Notes under the pieces: model-generated
What the model was told of the DNA's origin: nothing
The model's database searches: none
What the model saw: the letters and a program-made list of their open reading frames with translations, nothing else
Made by a program: the position numbers and the translations under genes
Assembly (NCBI GenBank): GCA_025200525.1
Contig: CM045770.1
Coordinates: 134,630,200-134,694,199 of the forward strand
Reading direction: 5' to 3'
DNA length: 64,000 nt
Source of the DNA: Camellia lanceoleosa
Lineage: Eukaryota > Streptophyta > Magnoliopsida > Ericales > Theaceae
Shown here: in pieces, positions 43,012 through 54,489 of the stretch
Layout: each line of letters opens with the position of its first letter
How positions within the stretch are numbered: position 1 is the first letter of the stretch

Positions 43012-45480
43012 TGTGACATCCCAAAATTTAAGATCCATCTTAATAATTACTAATCCTTTATTAGCTTCTAATTTCATTACATGGTGTGAGAATAAATAAA
43101 ATAATGTACAACAATCTCATAAATTGCAATGCCTCCAATTTTATTTACTTGAATCCATTACCAAATCCTTCATTTAAATCCATTTTCCATAGAATAATTG
43201 CAGAAGCAATAATAATTAATAAATAATAATATTCTCTTTGGTATACAATGATGAAATGTTCAAATACAATAAGTACAACAAACGCCCTTAGGCTAACATT
43301 GAGAATTTCAAAATAAAATAACTATAATGAAAAGAATAATAACACATTGGCATTTCACCTACGAGTAACCAATCTCAAATCATCAACAACCTAACTTCTT
43401 GAATTCTCAAACGAGGCAACAAACTCTACACCTGAAAAATGGTTTAACGATTGAGATAAACACAAAGGTCTAATAGGGATTTAAAATGATTCAAAATAAT
43501 AAGATCTATAGATATATGTGATCATGAATGTTTTCGAATGCTAATTAGATAAAGAATGTGCCCTTTTATACCCCAAAATAACGTACATAAATATATAAAT
43601 TTTTCCAAACATCCCATTGTAACATTTTAAGAAAACTCATTTCTTATCTTTTCATCTTATCATTAATTCGAAAGAATTATTCTAATCTTTTTCACTTTAG
43701 GAAAAGTATTTTTTACCAATCAATTACACCTACCCATTTTATCATTTAGCCATAACAATTGTTGCATAATCGAATGTCTACTTACTATATATTCCATATA
43801 CATCAATTACACACACCGACATTTATTATATCATCTAACCACTAAAATAGTACAGTTCTTTATAAGACAATTCCAAATACACATAACACTAATTCATTGA
43901 CACACATTTCCTATCTATCTTAGTATCATCAAAGAAACTTGATTTAAACTAGTATCATAATAGTATTACATTTCTTACATTTACCAGCTCACACTACGAA
44001 ATGGTGAAGGACACCTAAAACACAAATTTCTCCACATTTGTCGGCTTGATACGGTAGGACTGGTGGACACCCAAAATCATTTCATATATTTGTCGAACAT
44101 CAAGCTCAAGACAGGGAAATTGGGCACCTTTTTAATTCCAAAACAATGTTGACTTTAATGAAAAATTAATTCCACAACATGATTTACCAGGTGCTAATTG
44201 GAAGGTATCATAACCTATGTTAACGCGCCACATTTTACCGATGGCTAGCTAGAAGGAAAGTGGAACCTCCATATAGCCCTAACAGTTTAAATGATTTACC
44301 AGGTGCAAGCTGGAAGGTAAGTGAACCCTATCTCAATGCACCACATTTTATTGATCGTTATCCAGAAGGGATGCAGAACCTCCAACCACACTTTACTAGG
44401 TGCCAACCGGAAATAAGTGAAGCCTACCTCAATGCGCCACGCTTTACCAGTCACAAACTAGAAGGAAATGGACACTTCGTATCGTTGAATAATTTCCACA
44501 ACATTCAGAATTAAGTAATTACTCAACAACACATAATAAACCTATTCTACAGCAATCAATGTCATCCTTCACTGACGACTAAGGACAAAACCTCTAAACA
44601 CTTAATAATATGAGTTCTTATACATTGAACAATGTGAGTTTTCATAACATTTCCACACTTCAATATCATCACTCTTTTTTGAGAATTAGATTAACAACCA
44701 TAATATCACATACTTCTCATAAGTTACTTTACTAATATCAAATAATCAATTTTCACAAAAAATAATATAACTCTATAATCATAAACTCATAAACTTATTT
44801 CATTTCTCAATATTATTAAACAGATAGAAAATAGGGCATTTTATAAATTGTATAAACATATTCCAATAGCTTAAAATTTCCATAATCCACAATAAATCAC
44901 AAATCCAACTTCTTTATTTCAAAACCCTAACTTTCTCTTACGTGTATCTCTTTCAAACCTATGTTTTTATGCAATAGAAAATTCCACACATCTATCTATA
45001 TAAAAATATTGAAGAGAAACAAGGAAATAAAATGGTTGAGAAAAGACCCATGAAGTGATATTGAGGAAAACACGATCCAATCTATTCAAAATATTGATCT
45101 TGCCCCGCTCTACATTTTCGCCTCAAGAACTAGGGGTAGATTTTTAGCGAAAATAGATGAAATCTAAGTTGGAAAAACTTAGAGGGTCAGAAATGGAGGA
45201 AAGAGAGAGAGGAGAAAAAGAAAAATGAACAAGTCTAGACCAAAAAGTGACTTTTAAATTGCTAACTTCGAACAGACCGCTTGAGCGGTGAAACATCCGC
45301 TCGAGAGTGAGAGACATAAGACCGTTCGAGTGAAGAAAATGAACTCCTAGTATTATAGACTGCAAAACAAAATACTGGATGACCCAAAAGACCGCTCAAG
45401 TGCTCGAACCTGCACTTGAGCAAACTGAAAATTTTCTCATTCAAATGCCTACAACAAGATTTCTAAATGTCTTACCTAGA
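43012..45480 (-). repeat. Chromovirus-like LTR, copy 1, truncated at its right side
   Basis: The left end TGTGACATCCC is the LTR 3' end on the minus strand. It shares blocks with the outer chromovirus LTR read in reverse: GTAAGCCCTTAGGGC-type words near 43280, the TTTGGGTGTCC module near 44070, and CTCGAG-rich words near 45270-45420. It stops about 45440-45480 without the expected last 340 bp and runs into copy 2. Three tandem units of about 100 bp lie at 44180-44485. Confidence 0.6.
44180..44485. repeat. Three tandem units of about 100 bp inside LTR copy 1
   Basis: Each unit starts near TTTACYAGGTGC and contains GGAAG, then CTCAATGCRCCAC and ACTAGAAGGAAATGG-like words. The open frame 44260-44514 is a by-product of the repeat. 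Confidence 0.6.
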
Positions 45481-45940
45481 TGCATAATTTAAAATGAAAA
45501 AAAAAAAACAACAAAAGTGCCCTAAGGGCTTACATCATTCAAGGCTAAGGCCTTGATTACAACAAAATATAATTCTATCTCGAGCAAGTAAGTTCAATAG
45601 CTGTAAACAAAATTAAAAAAGTCAAAATGAGCTTTTGTGTTCCATCTAGATCTCCACTTGCTCCTCAACGGGGTGGAGGCACATCATCATAACATGGAAA
45701 TTTGAATATCCAATCTATAAAATGGAGTGATCTTTGACGTACAATAAGAATAATCTTAACACAATATATAAATGTTCATTATGATTATGATCAAGCAATG
45801 CCATGCCATGCACAAGACTCGTGACTTCTTTTGAAAACCAATGCCGATGTATAATTTCAAACCCATGTTTGACTCAAACACTTGGAACATTATTATACCT
45901 TAGAAATCCTTTTTGCGATAAAAATTCATAATGTGTGTCT

Positions 45941-46190
45941 CAAAATGCTCCCACATTACCGAGCACCAAAGGACAATTGGGCACATGTCATATTTTTTTC
46001 AAAACCATTTCCACATTTATCAGCATCAAGAAAGAAGGGGCAATTGGACACCCATTACATTTTGAAAACATTTCCACATTTACCGGCCACTAAGCATGAA
46101 GGGGCAATTGGATACCCAACAATATATTCAATAATGTCCCCTACATTTATCGACATCAAGCATGGAAGGGCAATTGGGCACTTCAACACA
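45941..46190. repeat. Four 60-75 bp tandem units inside LTR copy 2
   Basis: Units carry CCACATTTAYCGRC, then GGGGCAATTGGRCACC and a spacer ending in AAAAC or similar. The reverse complement of this module appears twice in the outer chromovirus LTRs (near 4390-4530 and 27560-27720), so the small tandem repeat is an old part of this LTR group. Confidence 0.65.
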
Positions 46191-47154
46191 CACAACGTGT
46201 TTTCAAAATCACACACATTTTTAAATAACTTGACACTTGATCCAAAACCATGAGAATGCAATGCAATGCAATGCCTGAGTTTGCAAATGTTATAATTTGC
46301 CTAGGGTTCAATTTCCATATTACAATAAATCACATGATAACCTTCATTGATAGTCAAAACATTAACTTCTATCAAGACATTAGATAGCTAACAACATTGT
46401 CATCATCATTATCATCACCTACATCTCATTATTTTCAAACATATGTCTATTTATCAACATCCTCCTAAGTTTTTCATCTTTGTTTCATGTCATCATCATT
46501 TCCATCATCTTTTATTTATAGAAATTCATCTTTCATTGGCAATATTGTACATAAACATAATTATTGTATTTCCATAACACAACAGTTTCCACCATTATCA
46601 ACAATTTAAACTAAACCAAAACTCTATGTGATTCCAACATTGCCAAGTTTTTTTTAACATAAAATCAATCTTAATTTCACTATGAAACCTTGATTAGTTT
46701 GCAAATTCTCTTTTAAACAAATCTCAAACCCAGAGTTTTAGAGAAGTTGGGGGGTTTTTCCTCTTTTTCTACATCATCTCTTCTAAAATGAACAATTTAA
46801 CACAACACACTCAAGATCTATACAAAACATTTCAAAGAGTTGAGCTAAAACCCTTTTTTATACATTAACACATTTATCTCCAAAAATCTCTAACTCATAC
46901 AAACTCATTACTGTAAAATATTACATAGTCATACCAAATCATAGATATATAGAATTAAGAGAACACTTACCTCAAAGATGAGAGTGAATGGGTGAAGACC
47001 CAAACTTTGACGGTGATGAAAATGTGATCTACTTGGCTCAAAATGTAGCCCTTGGCCATCCACGCATTTAGTTCTTAAGAACTAGGGTGAGATTTTGAGT
47101 AAAAAGACATAAAAGCAAGGTTTAAATGACCTTATGGCTTCACAATAATGAGAG

Positions 47155-47160
47155 ATGAGA

Positions 47161-47191
<31 letters not shown>

Positions 47192-47230
47192 TGTGTGTGC
47201 ATATGTGTGTGCGCTTGTGTGCGTGCGCGT
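47155..47230. repeat. GA and GT microsatellite
   Basis: GA dinucleotides with one interruption are followed by GTGTGTGTGCATATGTGTGTG and GC-containing variants. The frame across it on the minus strand is Ser/Leu low complexity. Confidence 0.85.
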
Positions 47231-47782
47231 GAAAAAGTGAGGAAAAAGAGAGAAAAAAGGGCCTTTGTACTCATAGATTTTTAGACAGATCACTTGAGCA
47301 CTCATTCTTACACTAGAGCGGTGAAGACAAATTGAACTGATTGCTCGAGCATTCATTCTTGAGCTCGAGCAGTGAATTTAAGCTCCCAGTATCGCAGGCT
47401 TGTACAAGACTGCTTGTGCGTTCATTCTTGCGCTTGATCGAAATATGAAATTCAACTCAGGTGCTAATTTTTCAAACAGACATAGCTATCTTGTCTGAAC
47501 TCCTTTTTGGGTTATTCTTGTATCTAAATCGAAGCCTCAAAAATAAGATTTCCAATGGTTCTAGTCTTATATCAAGATTCAAATTGTGAAAAGAGAGCAA
47601 ATGATAAAAGAGTGATGACTACTCAAATGACAATTATTCGAATCAATATTTTTGGTTCAATCCTATTTTACAATCATGATACCACATCGATCAATACTCT
47701 AATGTCACTCAAGGAGTCTCTAATTACAATAATAAGAGAGTCAAAAGCAATCCCACTAGTCCAAGGAATATGAAGTGTTACA

Positions 47783-48428
47783 ACTGCAATCACCACTACC
47801 ATTGTCACCACTACCATGGTGGTGGTTACTGTTGTCGACGTTGCCATATAGTGGCAAGGAGAAACGAGGAGATAAAGAAAGATTAGGGTTTATGAGGAAT
47901 GAAGAAGTAAATGATATGTCTTTATGGGCTCATTTACCATTTTGGCAAAAGCGTATCGAACGATTTGCCATCATTTGGTGGCAAATCACTCTCGCTCCAG
48001 CCTTCGTCATCCGATCCGTTCTCTAATATAAGGAAAATTGAGAAAGCACGTGAGCAGACTATGGAGGCAACTTTAAGGAAGTTTCGTTGATGGATTTAGG
48101 TGGGTGGTGGAAAGGAAGGAGGGGTGGGGGCAATCGATGGCATTAGGGCTTAAAGAGGAAGAAGAGAGAGAGTGTGGGCTTGGGGAAATAGGATTAAACA
48201 GATAGTCATTTTTGTAAGGGACTATCTCTGTGGACTTAAAAATGTTTTTTTTTATTACAAATAATAGGATATTAGTGGGTTAGTAAGTTAGATTACAACA
48301 AAGGGCCATAGTTCGTTTGTCTACTCAAACTTTGAACCTTGTACATTTTCATTATCCCAAGGGACAGTTACATAGACTATTAGGCCAACTATCATGTCTA
48401 TGTCTACAAGGTTTGTACACTATGTTAA
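47783..48428. other. Unassigned DNA
   Basis: No gene supported. Contains a local palindrome CACCACTACCATGGTGGTGG (about 47807) and GATTTGCCA ... TGGCAAATC (about 47961), either of which could belong to a small decayed transposon. The frame 47775-48026 has no family resemblance. Confidence 0.5.
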
Positions 48429-48660
48429 TGTTAGGATTTGTCCCTCCATGTGATATATGTCAGGCCCATATATTATTCAGTTAGCTTATACATGTATTTG
48501 GGTTAAGATAGTAGACTACAAACTCTAATAAGAAACCCAATATAGTACGATTTGGTTACTTAATTGTATGAAACTAGGATTATTATGGGTAGACTATTAT
48601 AAATAGCCATGGGGCTATAGGTCTTAGTGAGATTAGGAGAGCAATGAGAAAAAAATAGAG
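48429..48660 (+). repeat. LTR-like fragment
   Basis: Starts TGTTAGGATTTGTCCC and carries a TATA-like TATTATAAATAGCC (about 48595), then a purine-rich stretch, as in the first part of a short copia or gypsy LTR. It ends abruptly at 48660, where gag sequence of another element on the other strand begins. No primer site or partner LTR is present. Confidence 0.45.
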
Positions 48661-49016
48661 AACTTTTGTCTAGCGTCATCTTTTAAGGTAAATCTGGCTA
48701 ACATAACTTTTCGTGCTTCAATGCACAGGAAGACTTCAAATAATTTTTCAATTCCAAAAACCCATGTCTTGACTTTCAAAGGATCAACTCCTCCATGGAA
48801 CAGTGGTGGTTTCATTTTCTTAAACTCTTTTGTCAAAGCAATGATATGGTCATCCACTTGATGTTTTTGCATATGTGGTGGCGGAGGTTCTTGTCGCAAT
48901 GATTGTTGTTGTTGTTGATGTCTTAAAGCTGCTGCCATTTCTTGTACCATTCTTTTCAATCTATCTAGCTAGGCTATGGAAGATTCTCCTAACTCATCTG
49001 CCCTTATTCTCACCAT
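48661..49016 (-). pseudogene. Ty3/gypsy (chromovirus-like) gag N-terminus, truncated
   Basis: On the minus strand an ATG at 49016 starts MVRIRADELGESSIA, followed by a stop. The frame then continues with MVQEMAAALRHQQQQQ, FKKMKPPLFHGGVDPLKVKTW and LFEVFLCIEARKVMLARF, a usual chromovirus gag start. It is cut at LKDDARQKF (48661), so only about 110 codons remain. It lies 246 bases after its own primer site, which confirms the start. Confidence 0.8.
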
Positions 49017-49261
49017 GTTCTGTATGAACTCATATTATGATGAATACAGAAGATATAAACATATACACATAGGCACATATTCTCATATTCACATTTTCAC
49101 ATATTCGAATTTCACAAAACTTGAGTGCACAATTAATCATATACTTAACAAATAATTGCATATTGAATACTTATCAAATAAATGCATATGAATGCAATCC
49201 TCAATTTTGTTCTACAAACTCTTAATGCTCAAATGGACACGTGTGTGCGATATTAACTTAT

Positions 49262-49273
49262 GCTCTTATACCA
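49262..49273 (-). other. Primer binding site of the truncated minus-strand element
   Basis: The minus strand reads TGGTATAAGAGC, the tRNA-iMet primer site with one change, three bases after the LTR end at 49277. Confidence 0.8.
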
Positions 49274-49276
49274 TTC

Positions 49277-49460
49277 TGTCATGATCCGAACCCACCCTTA
49301 AAGGTTTGGATCATGATCGGCCAGTAAGCATGAGATTACATACGGCATTAGACAGAATTTCAAAATAATAATTAAATATAAGGGGTCTGAAGTGGAAGCA
49401 TAACATAAAATTTGTCCATTGAGTTATGCTTATGTAATAATCCTATTACGTAATATACTT
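49277..49460 (-). repeat. 5' LTR fragment of the truncated minus-strand element
   Basis: The plus strand starts TGTCATGATCCGAACCC and is similar for about 180 bp to the LTR at 63611. It includes GGCCAGTAA, a GGGGYC..A.GYGGAAGCA block and AAATTTGTCCAT. Similarity fades near 49460, where other sequence begins. Confidence 0.7.
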
Positions 49461-50168
49461 TTAATTCTTTATTTTTGCATGTGCTAAAGTGCTTAGTGTG
49501 AATTTGAATGCTAATTAAGTGATTAATGTGTTTTTTGGATGCATATTTGTCAATCGTAGGAATATCTGTTGTGATTGCTATTATGATCCGAAATTGAAGG
49601 CTTTAATGGCGTCAGAAACCGAAATTGAGTAGTTTATTGTGATTAGTATAATTTTTAAAGCCTAATGAGAAGTTTGATTAAAATTTAATTCAATTTAAAT
49701 TAATTATATTAAATTGATTAGAATTAAGTGGGATTAATTAACCTTAAGCATGTTTAATTAGTCTAAGTTAATTAAGTGTATATATATATATGATGAGAAG
49801 GTGATTAGGCTCATATTTACACTCAAAAAAATTATGAAACTTCATTCTAAAGAGAGAGTGAGAGCAAGTTTCAAAGAGAGAGAAGCAAGAAAACTTAGAG
49901 AATTGTTTGAAGAATTCAAGGTTTGTGAAGAGGAGTTCAAGATTTTGCTAGGATTGGTACAACTAAAGGCTCTATGATCATCCACAAGGATGTGTTAGCA
50001 ATTGAATCACTATAACTAATATCTTAGTAAAGATATTTTGTTATATGGTATTTTCTTAAATGCTTTTATGGTAAGTCTTCGAACTTATGATTTTTAAATA
50101 TGAATGAGACTTCGAATGCTTCAAATGTTACTTTTGAAATTGTTTTGATAAAGATTTAAGCATGATGG
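49461..50168 (+). repeat. Possible plus-strand LTR fragment
   Basis: TATATATATATATGATG near 49780 followed by ACTTCATTCTAAAGAGAGAG and GTTTGTGAAGAGGAGTTCAAG looks like the TATA box and leader of a plant gypsy LTR. No LTR ends, primer site or partner were found, and the Tat element begins at 50169. No gene is seen. Confidence 0.35.
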
Positions 50169-50385
50169 TGTGGACACCCCATTTTTGACGGCCCTTACGA
50201 TTTGGACGCCATTGCATGCACACCCAATGATGAGGTTATATGCTCGCCAAGTGCTTGAAGTCCTCAGCAGAGTGCCACAACTTTGAGCCTTTCAAACCCT
50301 ACACCCTTGTTGCCTCATTCTTGGACTAAGCCTTGGTCTTTCAAGCCTGCAGCTTTTGGTGGCCTGCCTATTACCTTTTGGGGTT

Positions 50386-50458
50386 ACTGGCCATCACTTT
50401 TGGACTGTCGGCCACTGATGTGGCTTGCTGGTCACTAGTGATGGCCGGCCGGCCACCA
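50386..50458. repeat. Promoter-proximal palindrome cluster (copy c)
   Basis: ACTGGCCATC, TCGGCCACTGATG, CTGGTCACTAGTG and ATGGCCGGCCGGCCACC lie within 73 bp, ending about 110 bp upstream of the TATA box. Confidence 0.65.
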
Positions 50459-50565
50459 GTTTCTTTTGCAGATATTTTGTGACAGCTGCGCCAGCTGTTT
50501 ACACAGATGCATGCATCTTCACCCATGTGTAAGGTTGGATATCCTTGAGGAGAATTCATGTTTGT

Positions 50566-50574
50566 TATATATAG
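50566..50574 (+). promoter_or_regulatory. TATA box of LTR copy c
   Basis: TATATATAG, followed after about 30-60 bases by a CT-rich leader. The corresponding box is found in copies a and b, which supports it as the element promoter. Confidence 0.6.
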
Positions 50575-51986
50575 CAGACCCCTCTCTCATGTTTTAAGGT
50601 TAGAAAATTTTGAGATCAAAATTTTTCCTCTCTCTAGCAAATCTCTACACTTTTGCCTACAAACCCTTAGCCTTTGCCTATACACCCTCAACCAAATCTT
50701 CTTATCTTTGAGTTAAGGAATTTTTGAGCTTGGTTTGAGCTCTTGAAGGGTGTGTTGCCTGGGTTTTGTTGCTTGAATTGCTTCTTCTCTTCAAGATGTA
50801 TAAGGTTTTGTCCCTTTACTTGCTTTTTCTACTACTGCGAATGCTGTTTTCCAGCTGATTTTGGGCTGTAAAACTTTTGTATTTTTGGGCTGAAACTCGG
50901 GTTTTAAGGCCATTAAAGGTTGAGGGGTGTTCTACCCTTCTTTGTACCTTGTTTTGGAGGCCTTTGCCCTTGTGTTTCCCACCCTTATACTATCTTTTTC
51001 TAAGCTTTTAAGCACTGATTTTCAGAGTTATTTCAGTAGCCAAAATCATGTTTTGAAGTCCAAATTTGAAGGGGTTTGCCTCCCCTCCTTGTGTCTTGCT
51101 TACTAGCATAGTTTGTGCCATGTTTTAGCATATTAATATAGACTTTTTTAGCTCAATTCCAGCATGTTTTAAGACTTATTTTAGACTGTTTTAGCACTAT
51201 TTTGGGTTCTTAATTGCATTTGAGCTTTGTTTTGCATGCTTGTAGTGTAATAGTCCTCATGAGTTTGATGTTCTAGGCCTTCGACACCATGTCATTTGAG
51301 TTGATAGCATTTATTTATGTTTTTCTCACTCATTTTCAGCACTAATAATCTCTACAACCTTCCTCCTTTCTTGGCTTTTTGTTTTGTTTTGTTTTGAAAG
51401 TGGTTCAAACTACTTGTTTGTTTAAAGCATGAGATTGAAGTGTCATGCTTAATGGTTTAATCCCTTTGGGGGTTCATTACCAACAATATGATGTCTCTTT
51501 CATATCTAAAAAAACTCTTGGTTTGAGCCCTCTTTCCATTAGAGGACTTAAACTCACCATTGGACTCAACTGATTAAAGAATGGTTAGTAATCTAAAATT
51601 GAGTAATTAAAACTTGGGACTAAAATGGTGAAAGATAATAATTTGGTTGTGTTCAATCGGACATTAATTAAACACATGGAAGCTTGAACCATTTCATACT
51701 CATTAGTGATGAAATGATTTAAGGTTCCAAGGTCACTACTTCCCTTGATCATTCATGATAGGGGGGTGGTTTTGAGAGTCTCATTTCATTGCATTTATTG
51801 AACTTGCACACTTGGTTTCATATGCCATCATGTAATGAAATTACTTGAGTTGATGGTTTATGAACCAAGCTTACTACTCCTTGGATTTATTCATGAAAAT
51901 GAGGGGTGAGTTGTGCAGACAACCCTTGAAAATACCCTGTATATGCTCTATTTGTCCTTTGTTGCAACAAGGAGAACTGAGCAGCA

Positions 51987-52084
51987 GTGGCCGGCAGGCC
52001 ATTTTCCATGGCCGGCATACCACCTTTGATGGCCGGCCGACCATCACTGGTGGCTAGTCAGCCTCATCACTAGTCGGCCAGCCA
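51987..52084. repeat. Mid-LTR palindrome cluster (copy c)
   Basis: GTGGCCGGCAGGCCA, ATGGCCGGCATACCACC, ATGGCCGGCCGACCATC and TCGGCCAGCCAC in about 100 bp. It corresponds to 6166-6218 of copy b. Confidence 0.65.
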
Positions 52085-53517
52085 CTACTGCAAATTTCAA
52101 CAACATATTTGTAAGGCAAAGTAGAGTTATTTTGGAAAGTGGGCAACAGTGTATGTGTTCTATTGCACAACAGAGGCTCTCCAAAAGCAAAACAGTGGTC
52201 TTTTCGGGTGGAAACTGAGCATGCACATGAACATCCCACGTATCCCAAGGAGGAGTAGTTAGCTTAATATTTAGATTGTTTAGCTTGCTTACTTCTTTAA
52301 TTGCACTTGCATTGTAATTATTTAATTAGTTAGTTAACTAGTTATTCAATTTCATTGTTAGTTAACTAGTTAGTTAATTCAATTGTTGTAATAATTAGTT
52401 AAATAGTTTAGCTAATTTCATTTTGTTCTGTAATAATTAGCTTTAATTAGTTAGTTTAATCATTTGGACTCTCCTTCATGAGAGCGCAATGTAATAATGT
52501 ATATGTCTTCCAACCCCACGTCTTTCTTCCTTTTATTTACTAGCTTATGATGGTTAGTTTAGGGACATCACGTTTTGTTTAGCATTCTCATGCTTGCATC
52601 CATTTGTATTGCATGCACCGAGGCTCGGTTCATCATTCTAACTGCATTGTTAGTTTAATACTCCTTTGAATACGTGCTTAGACCACATGCTATTTAATTG
52701 ATTCATATGCCATATTAGTAACCAAGTCTATTTAGTTGCATATTGTATGTGTTGCATTAGTCATCTCGCATAGTTAGGATTATGCATTTTTCTCACTTAT
52801 TTCTCTTTTGGCTTGGAGTACTAGGTGAGCCTTTACTCGCTTTAGCATATCGCATGAGTGTGAGTGTTGCCATGTTAGCATGCTTGCCGTGAGGCTAATT
52901 GCTTAAGTGATAAATTGCTTGAATGCATGTGGATGAATGCTAGTTGCTTGAATTGGAATAATTTGAGCAATGTTCATATGCGATCACTTTTTTAAGTGAT
53001 ACATATTTCGAAATAATTTTCAAAACAAACATGACTCGAGTGTTCCAATTCTTGCAAAGTTAGTCTATACTTGTGTGGGCGCATCACATAGTAATGCTAG
53101 CTTAAAAACCGAAACACGAGCATATAATGTTGATAAAAATCATATCATGATTAGTAGAGGCTAAGGGCGAGCAGAGGTGCTCAAATGCATTCATGACCCT
53201 CCCCTCTCATACCTAAGTTCCCGAGCCAGGACAATCTTGGTGATGACAGACACGTGGCCTTTGGCACGAGTCATGGGTTTCCTAAATTTTCCCAAAACAA
53301 AAAATATTTAGGTGGTGACTCTGTATCTGTCAAAGTAGCCCAATTTTGGCATTTTTGATTCAAAATTGATTTTCCAAAAGATTTTCCAGATTTGGACTCT
53401 TTGCTATTTATCAATTTTACATTGTACTTGTTAGATTAGATTCAGAACCGTGGGAGTCCGAACTGTAGGACTTATTTCGAACTTCCGAAAAGAGGGCGTG
53501 AAAAAGTCGAGCTACAA

Positions 53518-53535
53518 TGGGGACTCTGCTGGGGA
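53518..53535 (+). other. Primer binding site of the second Tat/Ogre element
   Basis: TGGGGACTCTGCTGGGGA is close to the tRNA-Arg-complementary site known from Ogre elements (usual form TGGCGACTC..CTGGGGA). Confidence 0.75.
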
Positions 53536-54489
53536 AATTAGAGAACTTGATTTGAAATTCATGATATGAAATTTTATCTGCACTTATATGTTTCTTTGCA
53601 TTGCATTTGCATTGGTGCGTTTAAGTCACTGTGTTTGCCATTTGCTATTCCAGGACAGTTTGCCAGAGGCTTGCCTAAAAGTTTGCCAAAAGGCTGACCG
53701 GTCGTGAGCTCTGCCATGATGAGAACACAACCCTTGGATCTGGACTACCGTTGTATCGTTTGATCCTCCTTTCACTTCTCGATGTTAGGTGTGAGAGGTG
53801 TATTAGGCAGTCTTGCTGAGGTACCCTTTTGACCATTTGGCCTAGTTGCATATCAAAAAGCCATAAAGATTGTTCCAAACTAGGATAGGATGCTTACCCA
53901 AATACAGGATTGCATGAAACCGCTTTGTTAAAATAGTGAACCCTAGCTCTTGACGAAACTAGGACAGGGTAACCCTACCTACCTCCTCATACGGTTGTTT
54001 TGGTTCTCACTTAACTGGTATGTGCTTTATAGTGAAATTGTACATGAATGTGCTTATCAGTTGCAAGTTGGGAATCAGTTTTGGGGGCAGAATTCAGTGT
54101 AGAGTGCAGTCCTACAGCCTTGATTGCATCTGTGTGGTGTTAACATCTGAAGTTGAGGTGCTGTACAGCTTTTGATTACTGCTTTCTTTTTGCTTTATTT
54201 CTTTTTACTAGGTAGTATAACACCATTGCTTCGGACAGTTTGGATATCCCCAAGTGCTCTGGACCCGTTTCAGAAGGCTTTATAGAGCTGGAGATCTTGT
54301 TAGGGGATAACCTGTGTTTACTTCGCTCCCACCGATTACCAGATAGAGGAGAGTAAGGCAGAGTTCACCGGTTCAAATTCTACCGCAATCCCCTCTCATT
54401 TCACCTGCATCTAGTCAGGCTCACTCTTCTACATCTAGTCCAGTACGAGGTTATTCGCCTATTCCGATTGCACAATATCCCCTAGTCAG
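53536..54489 (+). other. Leader of the second Tat/Ogre element
   Basis: Nearly 1 kb without a supported gene, as is usual for the long 5' untranslated region of Ogre elements. No structured feature was recognised. Confidence 0.6.

Larger units (their letters stand above)
45481..47782 (-). repeat. Chromovirus-like LTR, copy 2, truncated at its left side
   Basis: The right end GAAGTGTTACA (47782) is the LTR start TGTAACACTTC on the minus strand. Near 45515 it enters at the block AGTGCCCTAAGGGC, which in copy 1 lies about 260 bp inside the LTR, so the LTR 3' end is missing. It contains the four-unit tandem repeat 45941-46190, a GA/GT microsatellite (47155-47230) and CTCGAGC words (47280-47440). 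No common target duplication flanks the two copies (GCTTT at left, ACTGC at right). Confidence 0.6.
50169..53516 (+). repeat. 5' LTR of the second Tat/Ogre element (copy c)
   Basis: From TGTGGACACCCCATTTTTGA to GTCGAGCTACA, with the primer site two bases on. Homologous to copies a and b. Features in order: palindrome cluster (50386-50458), TATA (50566-50574), CT-rich leader, second palindrome cluster (51987-52084), GTTAGTTAACTAGTTA-type AT-rich words near 52330-52450, and the conserved block CACGTGGCCTTTGGCACGAG near 53253. Small frames inside have no family resemblance. Confidence 0.93.

Noticed and set aside
47775..48026. Plus-strand frame including LWAHLPFWQKRIERFAI
   Set aside because: No recognisable family, overlaps a local palindrome and an LTR edge; could be a decayed gene fragment but cannot be supported.
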